A stretch of 7,649 nucleotides of DNA from positions 1 to 7,649 of the forward strand of contig JANWHL010000244.1 of NCBI GenBank assembly GCA_025450405.1, given 5' to 3'. Shown one piece after another: positions 1 through 5,190 of the stretch (position 1 is its first letter; the number at the start of each line of letters is the position of its first letter). Under the pieces are notes generated by a model that saw only the letters and a list, made by a program, of their open reading frames with translations, had not been told where the DNA came from and ran no database searches. Made by a program: the position numbers and the translations under genes. Source of the stretch: Ktedonobacterales bacterium (GTDB taxonomy: Bacteria > Chloroflexota > Ktedonobacteria > Ktedonobacterales > JADMIN01).

Positions 1-1830
1 CTAGGGGCGGGTCGTAGTCGGCTCGGGGTTCAGCGGCAGCGTAAACCAGAACGTCGAGCCCTCACCCGCGGCGCTCACAAGGCCGACGTGGCCGCCGTGC
101 AGCTCGACGATCGTCCGGCTCACGTGCAGGCCGATCCCCATTCCCGTGCCGTCCCCCGAGAGCATGACCACGCCGTCCGCCTGGTGATACAGGTCCCAGA
201 CGCGTTCGTGCTCCTCGGGCGGCAGGCCGGGGCCGTGGTCGCGCACGGAGACATGGACCGTATCGCCCGCGAGCTGGAGCATGACGGCGATCGGGAACTC
301 GGCCGGCGCGTACTTGATGGCGTTGGTGAGGAAGTTCGTCACCACCTGGCCAACGCGGTCCGGGTCGGCGTAGGTTTTAACGGGGCCCTTGGGCACGTCC
401 ATCCGGATGGTGCGACTGGGGTATAACTGGCGCTGGTCGGCCACGGCGTCGCGCACCACCCGTGCCAGGTCGCACGCCTGCGGCTTGAGCTCCAGCTTGC
501 CCTCGCGGATGCGCGACACGTCGAGGAGCTCATCGACCAGGCGGCGCAGCCGCGCCATGCCAGCGTCCGCCTTGCGCATCACTTTGAGGACCGGGGCCAG
601 TTCGTCGGCGAGGTGTGGGGCCGCCCGGGCCAATTTGTCGAGTCGGCGGGTCGCCACATCCACGTTCAGGGTCGCGACGGTCACCGGTGATTTCAATTCG
701 TGGCTGGCGATGCCCATGAATTGATCGACGGTACGATTGGCCGCTTCGAGGCGGGCCGCGCGTGCTTCCGCCTCTTGCTCGGCGTGGCGCAGAGCGGTGA
801 CGTCGTGCGCGAGCTGAACAGCGCCAACGATGTGGTTCAGTTTGTCGCGATACGGCGCCGCGCGGACCGCCAGTGCGCGCTCACGGCCGGTGGTATCTCG
901 CCCGCGGAGCTCAAGCTCGGCGCTCGTCTCGCCTTTGAGGGCGCGGGCGACAGGCCACTCATCCTCGGGGGGCGGCTCACCCTCCAACGTCCGCAGGCCG
1001 TAGGGGGCCAGCGACTCGCCATGCCCCTGGTCGTCGTGCGGAGGGATGCCGGCGGCGACCTGGGCGGTCTCGTTGAGCCGTTGCACGCGACCGCCCGCGT
1101 CATGGATGGCGAGCCAGTCTGGCACGGCCTCGATCACGGCATCCAGGCGCGCGCTCTGTTCGGCGAGTTTGTCGGCGGAGTCCTGAGCGCGGCGTCGCGC
1201 CCGCTCAGTCTGGCTCGCCGCCACGCTGATCGTGCAGCCGACGAGCAGGAAGATGATCACTTCGATGGCGTCATCCAGACCGTCAAAGTCCACGGTTGGA
1301 GCGGCCAATGAGCCACTGAACGTGAGGGCCGCCGCTCCCACCAGGGTCGCCAGCAAACTCGGTCCGGCGCCCCAGCTCAATGCGACCAACATCGCCGCCA
1401 GGATCTCGATTTCGCCGGCGAGGCCGAACCCAGGATAGTGATAGATCAGCTCTTGGGCCATAACCACGGCGGCGATTTCGAGCAGAACCGCCGCGACGTA
1501 TCCGGTGGCGGTGTGGCGCCAGCCCTGCCCCAGCCAGCGCGGCGTGAAGGTATTCGCTCGGAGCCAGCCAACCAATGCCCACCAACGCGCCGCGAGTGTG
1601 CGCACCAAGGACGATCGTTTCCGCGCCCGGCCGCGAGCGCGCTGGGATTGTCCGAGCGCGGGCCCATGCGTGGGCGTGCGTACCTGAGCGGTGCGCACGC
1701 GCGGAGCGCCCGTCACGCGTTCACTGGTTGGAGCCGCACCGGTCTCGTCCTCGGCGTCGGTGGGCAGATGCCCCGCCGGGGGATTCAGAATAGCCGCCGG
1801 TGCGGCGGGCCGCCACGCGCCTTCGTCCAA
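1..1830 (-). CDS. Membrane-bound PAS sensor histidine kinase (DUF4118-like, PAS, HisKA, HATPase_c)
   Basis: This 609-residue protein is a two-component sensor kinase that should autophosphorylate on a histidine and pass the phosphate to a response regulator. Residues 1-100 are a Pro/Ala/Arg-rich, probably disordered tail. Four hydrophobic segments lie at about 108-128, 139-156, 157-175 and 187-205, close together as in the KdpD-like DUF4118 membrane block. A PAS domain follows (about 228-346), then a short coiled coil and HisKA with SHELKSP (phospho-acceptor His377). HATPase_c shows the N box (NFLTNAIKYAP, about 499-509), DHGPG (531-535) and GDGTGMGIGL (559-568), so the kinase looks intact. 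The TTG start is chosen because GGGAGG lies 5 nt upstream and the frame has no better start. The TAG stop is the first three bases of the window, so a downstream partner regulator would be outside; none is visible here. The signal sensed is unknown. Family assignment is firm and the DUF4118 call moderate. Confidence 0.95.
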   Translation of the reverse strand: MDEGAWRPAAPAAILNPPAGHLPTDAEDETGAAPTSERVTGAPRVRTAQVRTPTHGPALGQSQRARGRARKRSSLVRTLAARWWALVGWLRANTFTPRWLGQGWRHTATGYVAAVLLEIAAVVMAQELIYHYPGFGLAGEIEILAAMLVALSWGAGPSLLATLVGAAALTFSGSLAAPTVDFDGLDDAIEVIIFLLVGCTISVAASQTERARRRAQDSADKLAEQSARLDAVIEAVPDWLAIHDAGGRVQRLNETAQVAAGIPPHDDQGHGESLAPYGLRTLEGEPPPEDEWPVARALKGETSAELELRGRDTTGRERALAVRAAPYRDKLNHIVGAVQLAHDVTALRHAEQEAEARAARLEAANRTVDQFMGIASHELKSPVTVATLNVDVATRRLDKLARAAPHLADELAPVLKVMRKADAGMARLRRLVDELLDVSRIREGKLELKPQACDLARVVRDAVADQRQLYPSRTIRMDVPKGPVKTYADPDRVGQVVTNFLTNAIKYAPAEFPIAVMLQLAGDTVHVSVRDHGPGLPPEEHERVWDLYHQADGVVMLSGDGTGMGIGLHVSRTIVELHGGHVGLVSAAGEGSTFWFTLPLNPEPTTTRP

Positions 1831-1835
1831 CGCCG

Positions 1836-1841
1836 CCTCCC
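1836..1841 (-). promoter_or_regulatory. Ribosome binding site for the histidine kinase (supports a TTG start)
   Basis: On the minus strand GGGAGG is followed by a 5-nt spacer (CGGCG) and then TTG at 1830-1828. This near-ideal Shine-Dalgarno match decides the unusual TTG start and supports the long N-terminal tail being translated. Confidence 0.7.
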
Positions 1842-1957
1842 TTCACCCGCCCCAGACTCAGCAACTCCCGATCCACTTCGCGCTGAAGACTTGTCGTGGA
1901 GACAGCACTCTCCCGGCTCCTCGTATACGCACCAGGGAGACGCTGAGTTGGATACAG

Positions 1958-1973
1958 GTGCGAGGTATCGCAC
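1958..1973. repeat. Perfect 16-bp inverted repeat, possible operator
   Basis: GTGCGA (1958-1963), GGTA (1964-1967) and TCGCAC (1968-1973) form a perfect 6-4-6 dyad about 130 bp upstream of the histidine kinase start. It has no following T-run, so it is not an intrinsic terminator. A transcription-factor site is possible; the factor is unknown. Confidence 0.45.
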
Positions 1974-2070
1974 GGAACTCAATCATTGACGGCGATTCGC
2001 GCAATCGGCCACGCTACCGGCGACGCGCGCCATAGAGTTGGAAGAGGCTCTGGCGCGTCGTCGCGGCGCG

Positions 2071-2160
2071 GTTGTAGTTATATTGTACACCATTGGTGCA
2101 TTCGATGGAATGCTCAATTTAGATTTCGTTCGTACAATTACAAGACGTCGATCTGAAATG
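2071..2160. promoter_or_regulatory. AT-rich island inside the divergent intergenic region
   Basis: I count 33 G/C in these 90 bases (about 37%), far below the surrounding DNA. It contains -10-like hexamers on both strands (TATATT at 2079-2084 plus; TATAAC at 2077-2082 minus; TACAAT at 2133-2138 plus), none with a good -35 at 16-18 bp. ATTGTAC at 2082-2088 is repeated in inverted form (GTACAAT) at 2132-2138. It may be a promoter or protein-binding region, or a small patch of foreign DNA; the sequence does not decide. Confidence 0.35.
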
Positions 2161-2261
2161 CGACCACCGGCCGGCGTTCTCGCGGCGTTTTGGGGGTGTC
2201 GGATGGATGCCTGGCGGCTGATTGAGCAGGGCGACGCGGATGCCAGTGCGGTTGCCAGGAA

Positions 2262-2290
2262 TTGCGACTCGCGGGCCCCGGTGCGATAAT
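2262..2290 (+). promoter_or_regulatory. Predicted sigma70-type promoter for the DUF6391-type gene
   Basis: TTGCGA (2262-2267) is separated by exactly 17 bp from GATAAT (2285-2290), matching 4 of 6 and 5 of 6 consensus bases. The expected start of transcription near 2297 would leave a leader of about 135 nt before the GTG at 2432. It is the best-matching promoter I found in the window. Confidence 0.5.
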
Positions 2291-2420
2291 GATGGGGAAC
2301 AGGACGACGAGCGTCGCCATGCGCGTGTGTCCAGCCCGGTTCAGATGCGATGGTCACCCGATCAATGAGCGCGGCGTTCCAAATTCGGTGCGATGTGCGA
2401 GGCTGAGGTCGATTAGAGAG

Positions 2421-2424
2421 AAGG
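2421..2424 (+). promoter_or_regulatory. Ribosome binding site choosing GTG 2432 over ATG 2438
   Basis: The purine run AGAGAGAAGG ends at 2424. The spacer is 7 nt to the GTG at 2432 but 13 nt to the in-frame ATG at 2438, so GTG is the better start. The two choices differ by two residues. Confidence 0.5.
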
Positions 2425-2431
2425 CTACGCC

Positions 2432-2974
2432 GTGGCGATGAACCCGATCGAGCAGGTGATCCAGCAGGTGACACTGGGGAGCGCGGTGCGTCAGAATCAT
2501 GCGCTTGAGCATGCCACGATTGTGCTCTTGAGCAAACGGCACCCTGAGGCGCGCCTATCGGGCGTGTCCTTCGCCGCTGGCTTCTTCGTCTTTGGCGATC
2601 TCCCAACGGACGACGTGCTGGCCATGGCCCAACAGGCGCTCGGGCGGCTGCGCGGCGGCGAACCAGAGATGGCGATCCACGAGCGCTGTGGCACTAATCT
2701 CGCCGTGGCCGGCATGCTGACGGGGTTGTCCGCCATGACGGTGGCCCGCATGCGCAAGCCCTACAATTCGTTCAACAACGTGATGCTGGCGTCCACGGCC
2801 GCCCTTGTGCTGGCGCGCCCGCTGGGGCTGCTTGTGCAGAAGTACCTCACCACGCGGACACCGGGGCCCACCATGCGCATCACCGGCGTCCGGCGCATGC
2901 ACGTTCTCGGCGGCCCGGCCCACTTTGTGAGCACCGAGAATCCGAGCGCGCGCCTGTTGGCGCTCGCCTCGTAA
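2432..2974 (+). CDS. DUF6391-type membrane protein of unknown function (HxxEH and CGTN motifs)
   Basis: This 180-residue protein resembles the DUF6391 family, which I associate with cyanobacteria and Chloroflexota; the function is not known. Near the N-terminus, QNHALEHAT contains His23-x-x-Glu26-His27, an HxxEH arrangement also used by inverse zinc peptidases. A conserved-looking soluble segment follows (FFVFGDLPTDDVLAMAQQAL, about 51-70), then AIHERCGTN (81-89). Two hydrophobic stretches follow at about 89-106 and 116-134, probably membrane helices. The C-terminal 45 residues are soluble and may carry a small fold. There is no signal peptide. A good promoter lies about 140 bp upstream, and the next gene starts 77 bp downstream on the same strand, so co-transcription with the kinase-like gene is likely. 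The family call comes from recalled motif patterns; a metalloenzyme role is my inference only. Confidence 0.8.
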   Translation: MAMNPIEQVIQQVTLGSAVRQNHALEHATIVLLSKRHPEARLSGVSFAAGFFVFGDLPTDDVLAMAQQALGRLRGGEPEMAIHERCGTNLAVAGMLTGLSAMTVARMRKPYNSFNNVMLASTAALVLARPLGLLVQKYLTTRTPGPTMRITGVRRMHVLGGPAHFVSTENPSARLLALAS

Positions 2975-3051
2975 GCGCGCTAGCGGACGCTGTCGTGGAC
3001 GTTGTCGCGGCGTGCCAGGCGTGGGCCACACCGAGAGGATGGTGAGCCGGC

Positions 3052-3918
3052 ATGGGAAGAGACCAGTCCAATATCCCGAGCCAACCCGGCAAGGTGCCAC
3101 CGATGCCCGCGCGGAGGGTGCCATCCCTCGCCGCGCCCGTGCGAGACGGCGCGTCGACCAGTGACGTAACGTCGGCCTCCCCGTCTGTCGCACCAGCAGG
3201 GGGCGCCGAGATGCGGGTGGTCACGGTCTCCCGCGAGTATGGGAGCGGCGGAGGCGAGGTGGCCGCGCGTCTGGCGCGGCGACTGAGCTGGCAGTTGGTG
3301 GACCACGAGGTGGTTGTGCGCATCGCGAGGGAGCTCGATTGCTCGGAGGAGGAGGCTGAGGCACGGGACGAGCGGTCCGAGGGACTTGTCGGGCAGATCC
3401 TCTCCGTAATGCCGCTGGTTGAGCCCGCCGGATTCGTCGAGTCGCTGGGAATACCCGGCTCCGCCGCGCATGATTATCAGGAGGCCGTTCGCCATGTGGT
3501 GGAAGCGGCGGCGGCCACCGGACGCGTAGTCATCGTCGGCCGGGGCGCCCAGTTCCTGCTCGCGGACCGGCGAGACGCACTGCACGTGCGTGTCGTGGCG
3601 CCGGTCGATCTCCGGATCGCCTATGTCGCTCACCGCGAGGCCCTCGACGTACTGGCCGCGCGCCGCCGCATCGAGCAGAAGGATCGGGACCGCATGCGCT
3701 ACACACAGTCAGTCCACCATCACCATCCGAGTGAAGCGCACCTGTACGACCTGACCATCAATACGGGCATCCTCGACCTGGACGCGGCCGTGGACCTGGC
3801 CTGCCTGGCGCTCCAGCGCAAGGGCGAGCGTCTTGGCCTCCCGGCGGCTGAGCTTGGCCCCGCCGCTGGCCTGGCGCGCTATCCCGCCATGCCCGGGGAC
3901 TTCACGGCGATGCGCTAG
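3052..3918 (+). CDS. Cytidylate kinase-like family protein (Cytidylate_kin2 type)
   Basis: The 288-residue product has the signature of the AAA-like/NMP-kinase relatives annotated as cytidylate kinase-like (Cytidylate_kin2). It has VVTVSREYGSGGGEVAARLA (57-76) at the nucleotide-binding end, VIVGRGAQFLL (160-170), an Arg-rich lid-like segment around IEQKDRDRMRY (207-217), and YDLTINTGILDLDAAVDLA (232-250) at the C-terminal side. The loop GSGGGE lacks the Lys-Ser/Thr of a canonical P-loop; as I recall this is usual in this family, so CMP kinase activity should not be assumed. HHHH at 222-225 is natural. Residues 1-53 are a Pro/Ala/Ser-rich extension. An internal ATG at 3211 (Met54) has AGGGGG 7 nt upstream and begins exactly at the conserved domain, so it is a serious alternative start; 3052 has GGTGAG about 7 nt upstream. 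It ends 6 bp from the ruvB stop. Confidence 0.88.
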   Translation: MGRDQSNIPSQPGKVPPMPARRVPSLAAPVRDGASTSDVTSASPSVAPAGGAEMRVVTVSREYGSGGGEVAARLARRLSWQLVDHEVVVRIARELDCSEEEAEARDERSEGLVGQILSVMPLVEPAGFVESLGIPGSAAHDYQEAVRHVVEAAAATGRVVIVGRGAQFLLADRRDALHVRVVAPVDLRIAYVAHREALDVLAARRRIEQKDRDRMRYTQSVHHHHPSEAHLYDLTINTGILDLDAAVDLACLALQRKGERLGLPAAELGPAAGLARYPAMPGDFTAMR

Positions 3919-3924
3919 GCGAAA

Positions 3925-4956
3925 TCATCCACTCTGCCAGAGTCCGCCCTGGCCCGGCGGCTGGGGACGAAAAGGCAGGTCCAGGTGCTCATAGGCAAGC
4001 CGCGTAGCAATGCGGCCGCGCGGGGTGCGCGCGATGAAGCCAAGCTGGAGCAGATACGGCTCGTAGACATCCTCGACGGTTTCGGCTTCCTCGCTGGTGC
4101 TGGCGGCCAGGGTATCCAGGCCAACGGGGCCGCCGTCGAATTTCTGGATGATCGTGAGCAGGAGGGTCCGGTCCGTCTGATCCAGGCCGCGCGCATCCAC
4201 CTCTAAGGCCTCCAGCGCCGCACACGCCACGTCGCGCGTGATCACGCCGTCCGCGCGTACCTCGGCGAAGTCGCGCACCCGGCGGAGCAGCCGGTTGGCG
4301 ATGCGAGGTGTGCCGCGGGCGCGTCGGGCGATTTCGGTGCAGCCATCTTCGGTGAGCCTGGTGTGGAGGATCTCCGCCGACCGCCAGATAATCTGTCCCA
4401 GAGCCCTTTCATTGTAGAACTCGAGCCGGAAAGTCACGCCGAAACGGTCGCGCAGTGGGGCGGTGAGGGCGCTCAAACGGGTGGTGGCGCCCACCACCGT
4501 GAATGGCTTGAGTGGCAGTCGGAGGTCGCGCGCGCTGGGGCCCTTGCCGATCACCAGGTCGAGGGCGAAGTCCTCCATCGCGGAGTAAAGACGTTCTTCC
4601 ACGACGCGGCTGAGGCGGTGGATCTCGTCGATAAAGAGTACGGCGCGTGTCTCGAGGGTGGTGAGGATGGCGGCGAGGTCGCCCGCGTGCTCGATCGCCG
4701 GCCCGGAGGTCATCCGTATGTTGGAGCCCAACTCGTTGGCGATGATCAAACTCAGTGTGGTCTTGCCGAGTCCCGGCGGCCCATAAAGCAGCACGTGGTC
4801 AAGCGCTTCATCCCGCTTGATGGCCGCTTCGAGCAGGATGCTGAGGTTTGATTTGACCTTGTCCTGCCCGATGTACTCCGCCAACCGGCGGGGTCGCAGG
4901 CTCCCTTCCTGAGTATCGTCCGGGCCGGGCTGCGGCGAAATGACGCGATCGTTCAT
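3925..4956 (-). CDS. ruvB: Holliday junction branch migration DNA helicase RuvB
   Basis: RuvB is the hexameric AAA+ motor that, with RuvA, drives branch migration of Holliday junctions in recombinational repair. The 343-residue length is normal. The order is complete: an N-terminal segment with LRPRRLAEYIGQDKVK (20-35), Walker A GPPGLGKTT (59-67), Walker B LFIDEIHR (107-114), sensor 1 GATTR (156-160), RDRFG with the arginine finger region (169-173), the RGTPRIANRLLRRVRDFA sensor 2 region (214-231), and a C-terminal winged helix with GFIARTPRGRIAT (306-318). The ATG at 4956 is chosen because MNDRV matches the usual RuvB beginning and GGGGGA lies 7 nt upstream; the frame stays open to 6126 only as an antisense shadow of the M42 gene. 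No ruvA or ruvC is adjacent. A LexA-type box and an extended -10 promoter lie upstream, suggesting SOS control. Confidence 0.98.
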   Translation of the reverse strand: MNDRVISPQPGPDDTQEGSLRPRRLAEYIGQDKVKSNLSILLEAAIKRDEALDHVLLYGPPGLGKTTLSLIIANELGSNIRMTSGPAIEHAGDLAAILTTLETRAVLFIDEIHRLSRVVEERLYSAMEDFALDLVIGKGPSARDLRLPLKPFTVVGATTRLSALTAPLRDRFGVTFRLEFYNERALGQIIWRSAEILHTRLTEDGCTEIARRARGTPRIANRLLRRVRDFAEVRADGVITRDVACAALEALEVDARGLDQTDRTLLLTIIQKFDGGPVGLDTLAASTSEEAETVEDVYEPYLLQLGFIARTPRGRIATRLAYEHLDLPFRPQPPGQGGLWQSG

Positions 4957-4985
4957 CCTGGGATCCCCCGTGCGCAATCTGGGCC

Positions 4986-4999
4986 GGAACGGGTGTTCC
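4986..4999. promoter_or_regulatory. Candidate LexA/DinR-type SOS box upstream of ruvB
   Basis: GGAAC-GGGT-GTTCC is a perfect 5-4-5 dyad. It contains GAAC-N4-GTTC, the core of the Gram-positive LexA (DinR) operator, CGAAC-RNRY-GTTYC, and differs from that consensus only at the first base. It lies 30 bp upstream of the ruvB start codon and about 12-25 nt downstream of the expected transcription start, where a repressor would block transcription. By eye it is the only GAAC-N4-GTTC in the window. No lexA gene is present here to confirm binding. Confidence 0.55.
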
Positions 5000-5017
5000 A
5001 CTCGGCCGGCTGACTCC

Positions 5018-5026
5018 AGTATACCA
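5018..5026 (-). promoter_or_regulatory. Extended -10 promoter for ruvB
   Basis: On the minus strand TGGTATACT gives the extended -10 pattern TG-n-TATACT (5 of 6 to TATAAT). No good -35 sits 17 bp upstream, which is tolerated by extended -10 promoters. Transcription would start near 5011, giving a leader of about 55 nt that includes the putative SOS box. Confidence 0.45.
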
Positions 5027-5059
5027 TGCGTGGGTCGCGCGGCCCGGACCTGAGGCGGC

Positions 5060-5088
5060 TTGCGGCGCCGCCCGCGAGCGGTTATGCT
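5060..5088 (+). promoter_or_regulatory. Possible promoter for the M42 peptidase gene
   Basis: TTGCGG (5060-5065) and TATGCT (5083-5088) are spaced by 17 bp and match the sigma70 consensus at 3 and 4 positions. The leader to 5191 would be about 95 nt and includes a small hairpin (GGCGGT-CCG-ATCGCC, 5133-5147, one G-T pair). Moderate to weak evidence. Confidence 0.3.
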
Positions 5089-5178
5089 CTCACGGGGACC
5101 AGGCACCGCGCTGGCGTTGTTCGGTCCATGATAGGCGGTCCGATCGCCGCGATTGGCGCGTGACCGCGAGGTGGCATG

Positions 5179-5184
5179 AGGGGG
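5179..5184 (+). promoter_or_regulatory. Ribosome binding site favouring ATG 5191 for the M42 gene
   Basis: AGGGGG lies 6 nt upstream of the ATG at 5191. The earlier in-frame ATG at 5176 has only GAGGTG two bases away, which is too close, and that ATG overlaps this site. Confidence 0.5.
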
Positions 5185-5190
5185 TGTAAC

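Larger units (their letters stand above)
1831..2431. other. 600-bp intergenic region between divergent genes, no convincing gene
   Basis: This gap separates the leftward histidine kinase from the rightward DUF6391-type gene. An 83-codon frame exists at 2038-2289 (TTG start), but it has no ribosome binding site, mixed third-base composition unlike the neighbours, and no recognisable motif, so I do not call it. The gap holds a perfect 6-4-6 dyad (1958-1973), an AT-rich island (2071-2160), and a TTGCGA/GATAAT promoter (2262-2290). The hexamer GTGCGA recurs at 1958, 2281, 2388 and 2395, and inverted at 1968. I saw no tRNA, rRNA or known riboswitch fold. No convincing promoter for the histidine kinase could be picked out; TATACG on the minus strand at 1922-1927 is a weak -10 candidate without a -35 partner. 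Confidence 0.7.

Noticed and set aside
700..1311. 203-codon plus-strand frame inside the histidine kinase
   Set aside because: Antisense to the PAS and membrane part of a well-supported gene; no independent signals.
1438..1989. 183-codon plus-strand frame across the histidine kinase 5' end
   Set aside because: Antisense shadow of the kinase, with composition typical of such shadows and no motif.
2038..2289. 83-codon frame on the plus strand in the intergenic gap (TTG start)
   Set aside because: No ribosome binding site, mixed third-base composition unlike neighbouring genes, no recognisable motif, and its 3' end overlaps the predicted promoter of the next gene.
2325..2352. GGTTCAGATGC resembling a tRNA T-arm
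   Set aside because: No matching acceptor, D or anticodon arms could be placed around it.
1983..2606. 207-codon minus-strand frame overlapping the DUF6391-type gene
   Set aside because: It runs antisense across the start of a convincing gene, has Arg/Ser/Pro-rich composition with no domain, and shows no start signals.
3720..3729. HHHH run considered as an engineered His-tag
   Set aside because: It is internal, only four residues and sits within a conserved part of the kinase-like domain, so it is natural.
5133..5147. Small hairpin GGCGGT-CCG-ATCGCC considered as a terminator or riboswitch part
   Set aside because: Short stem, no T-run and no known riboswitch core; noted only as a leader hairpin of the M42 gene.
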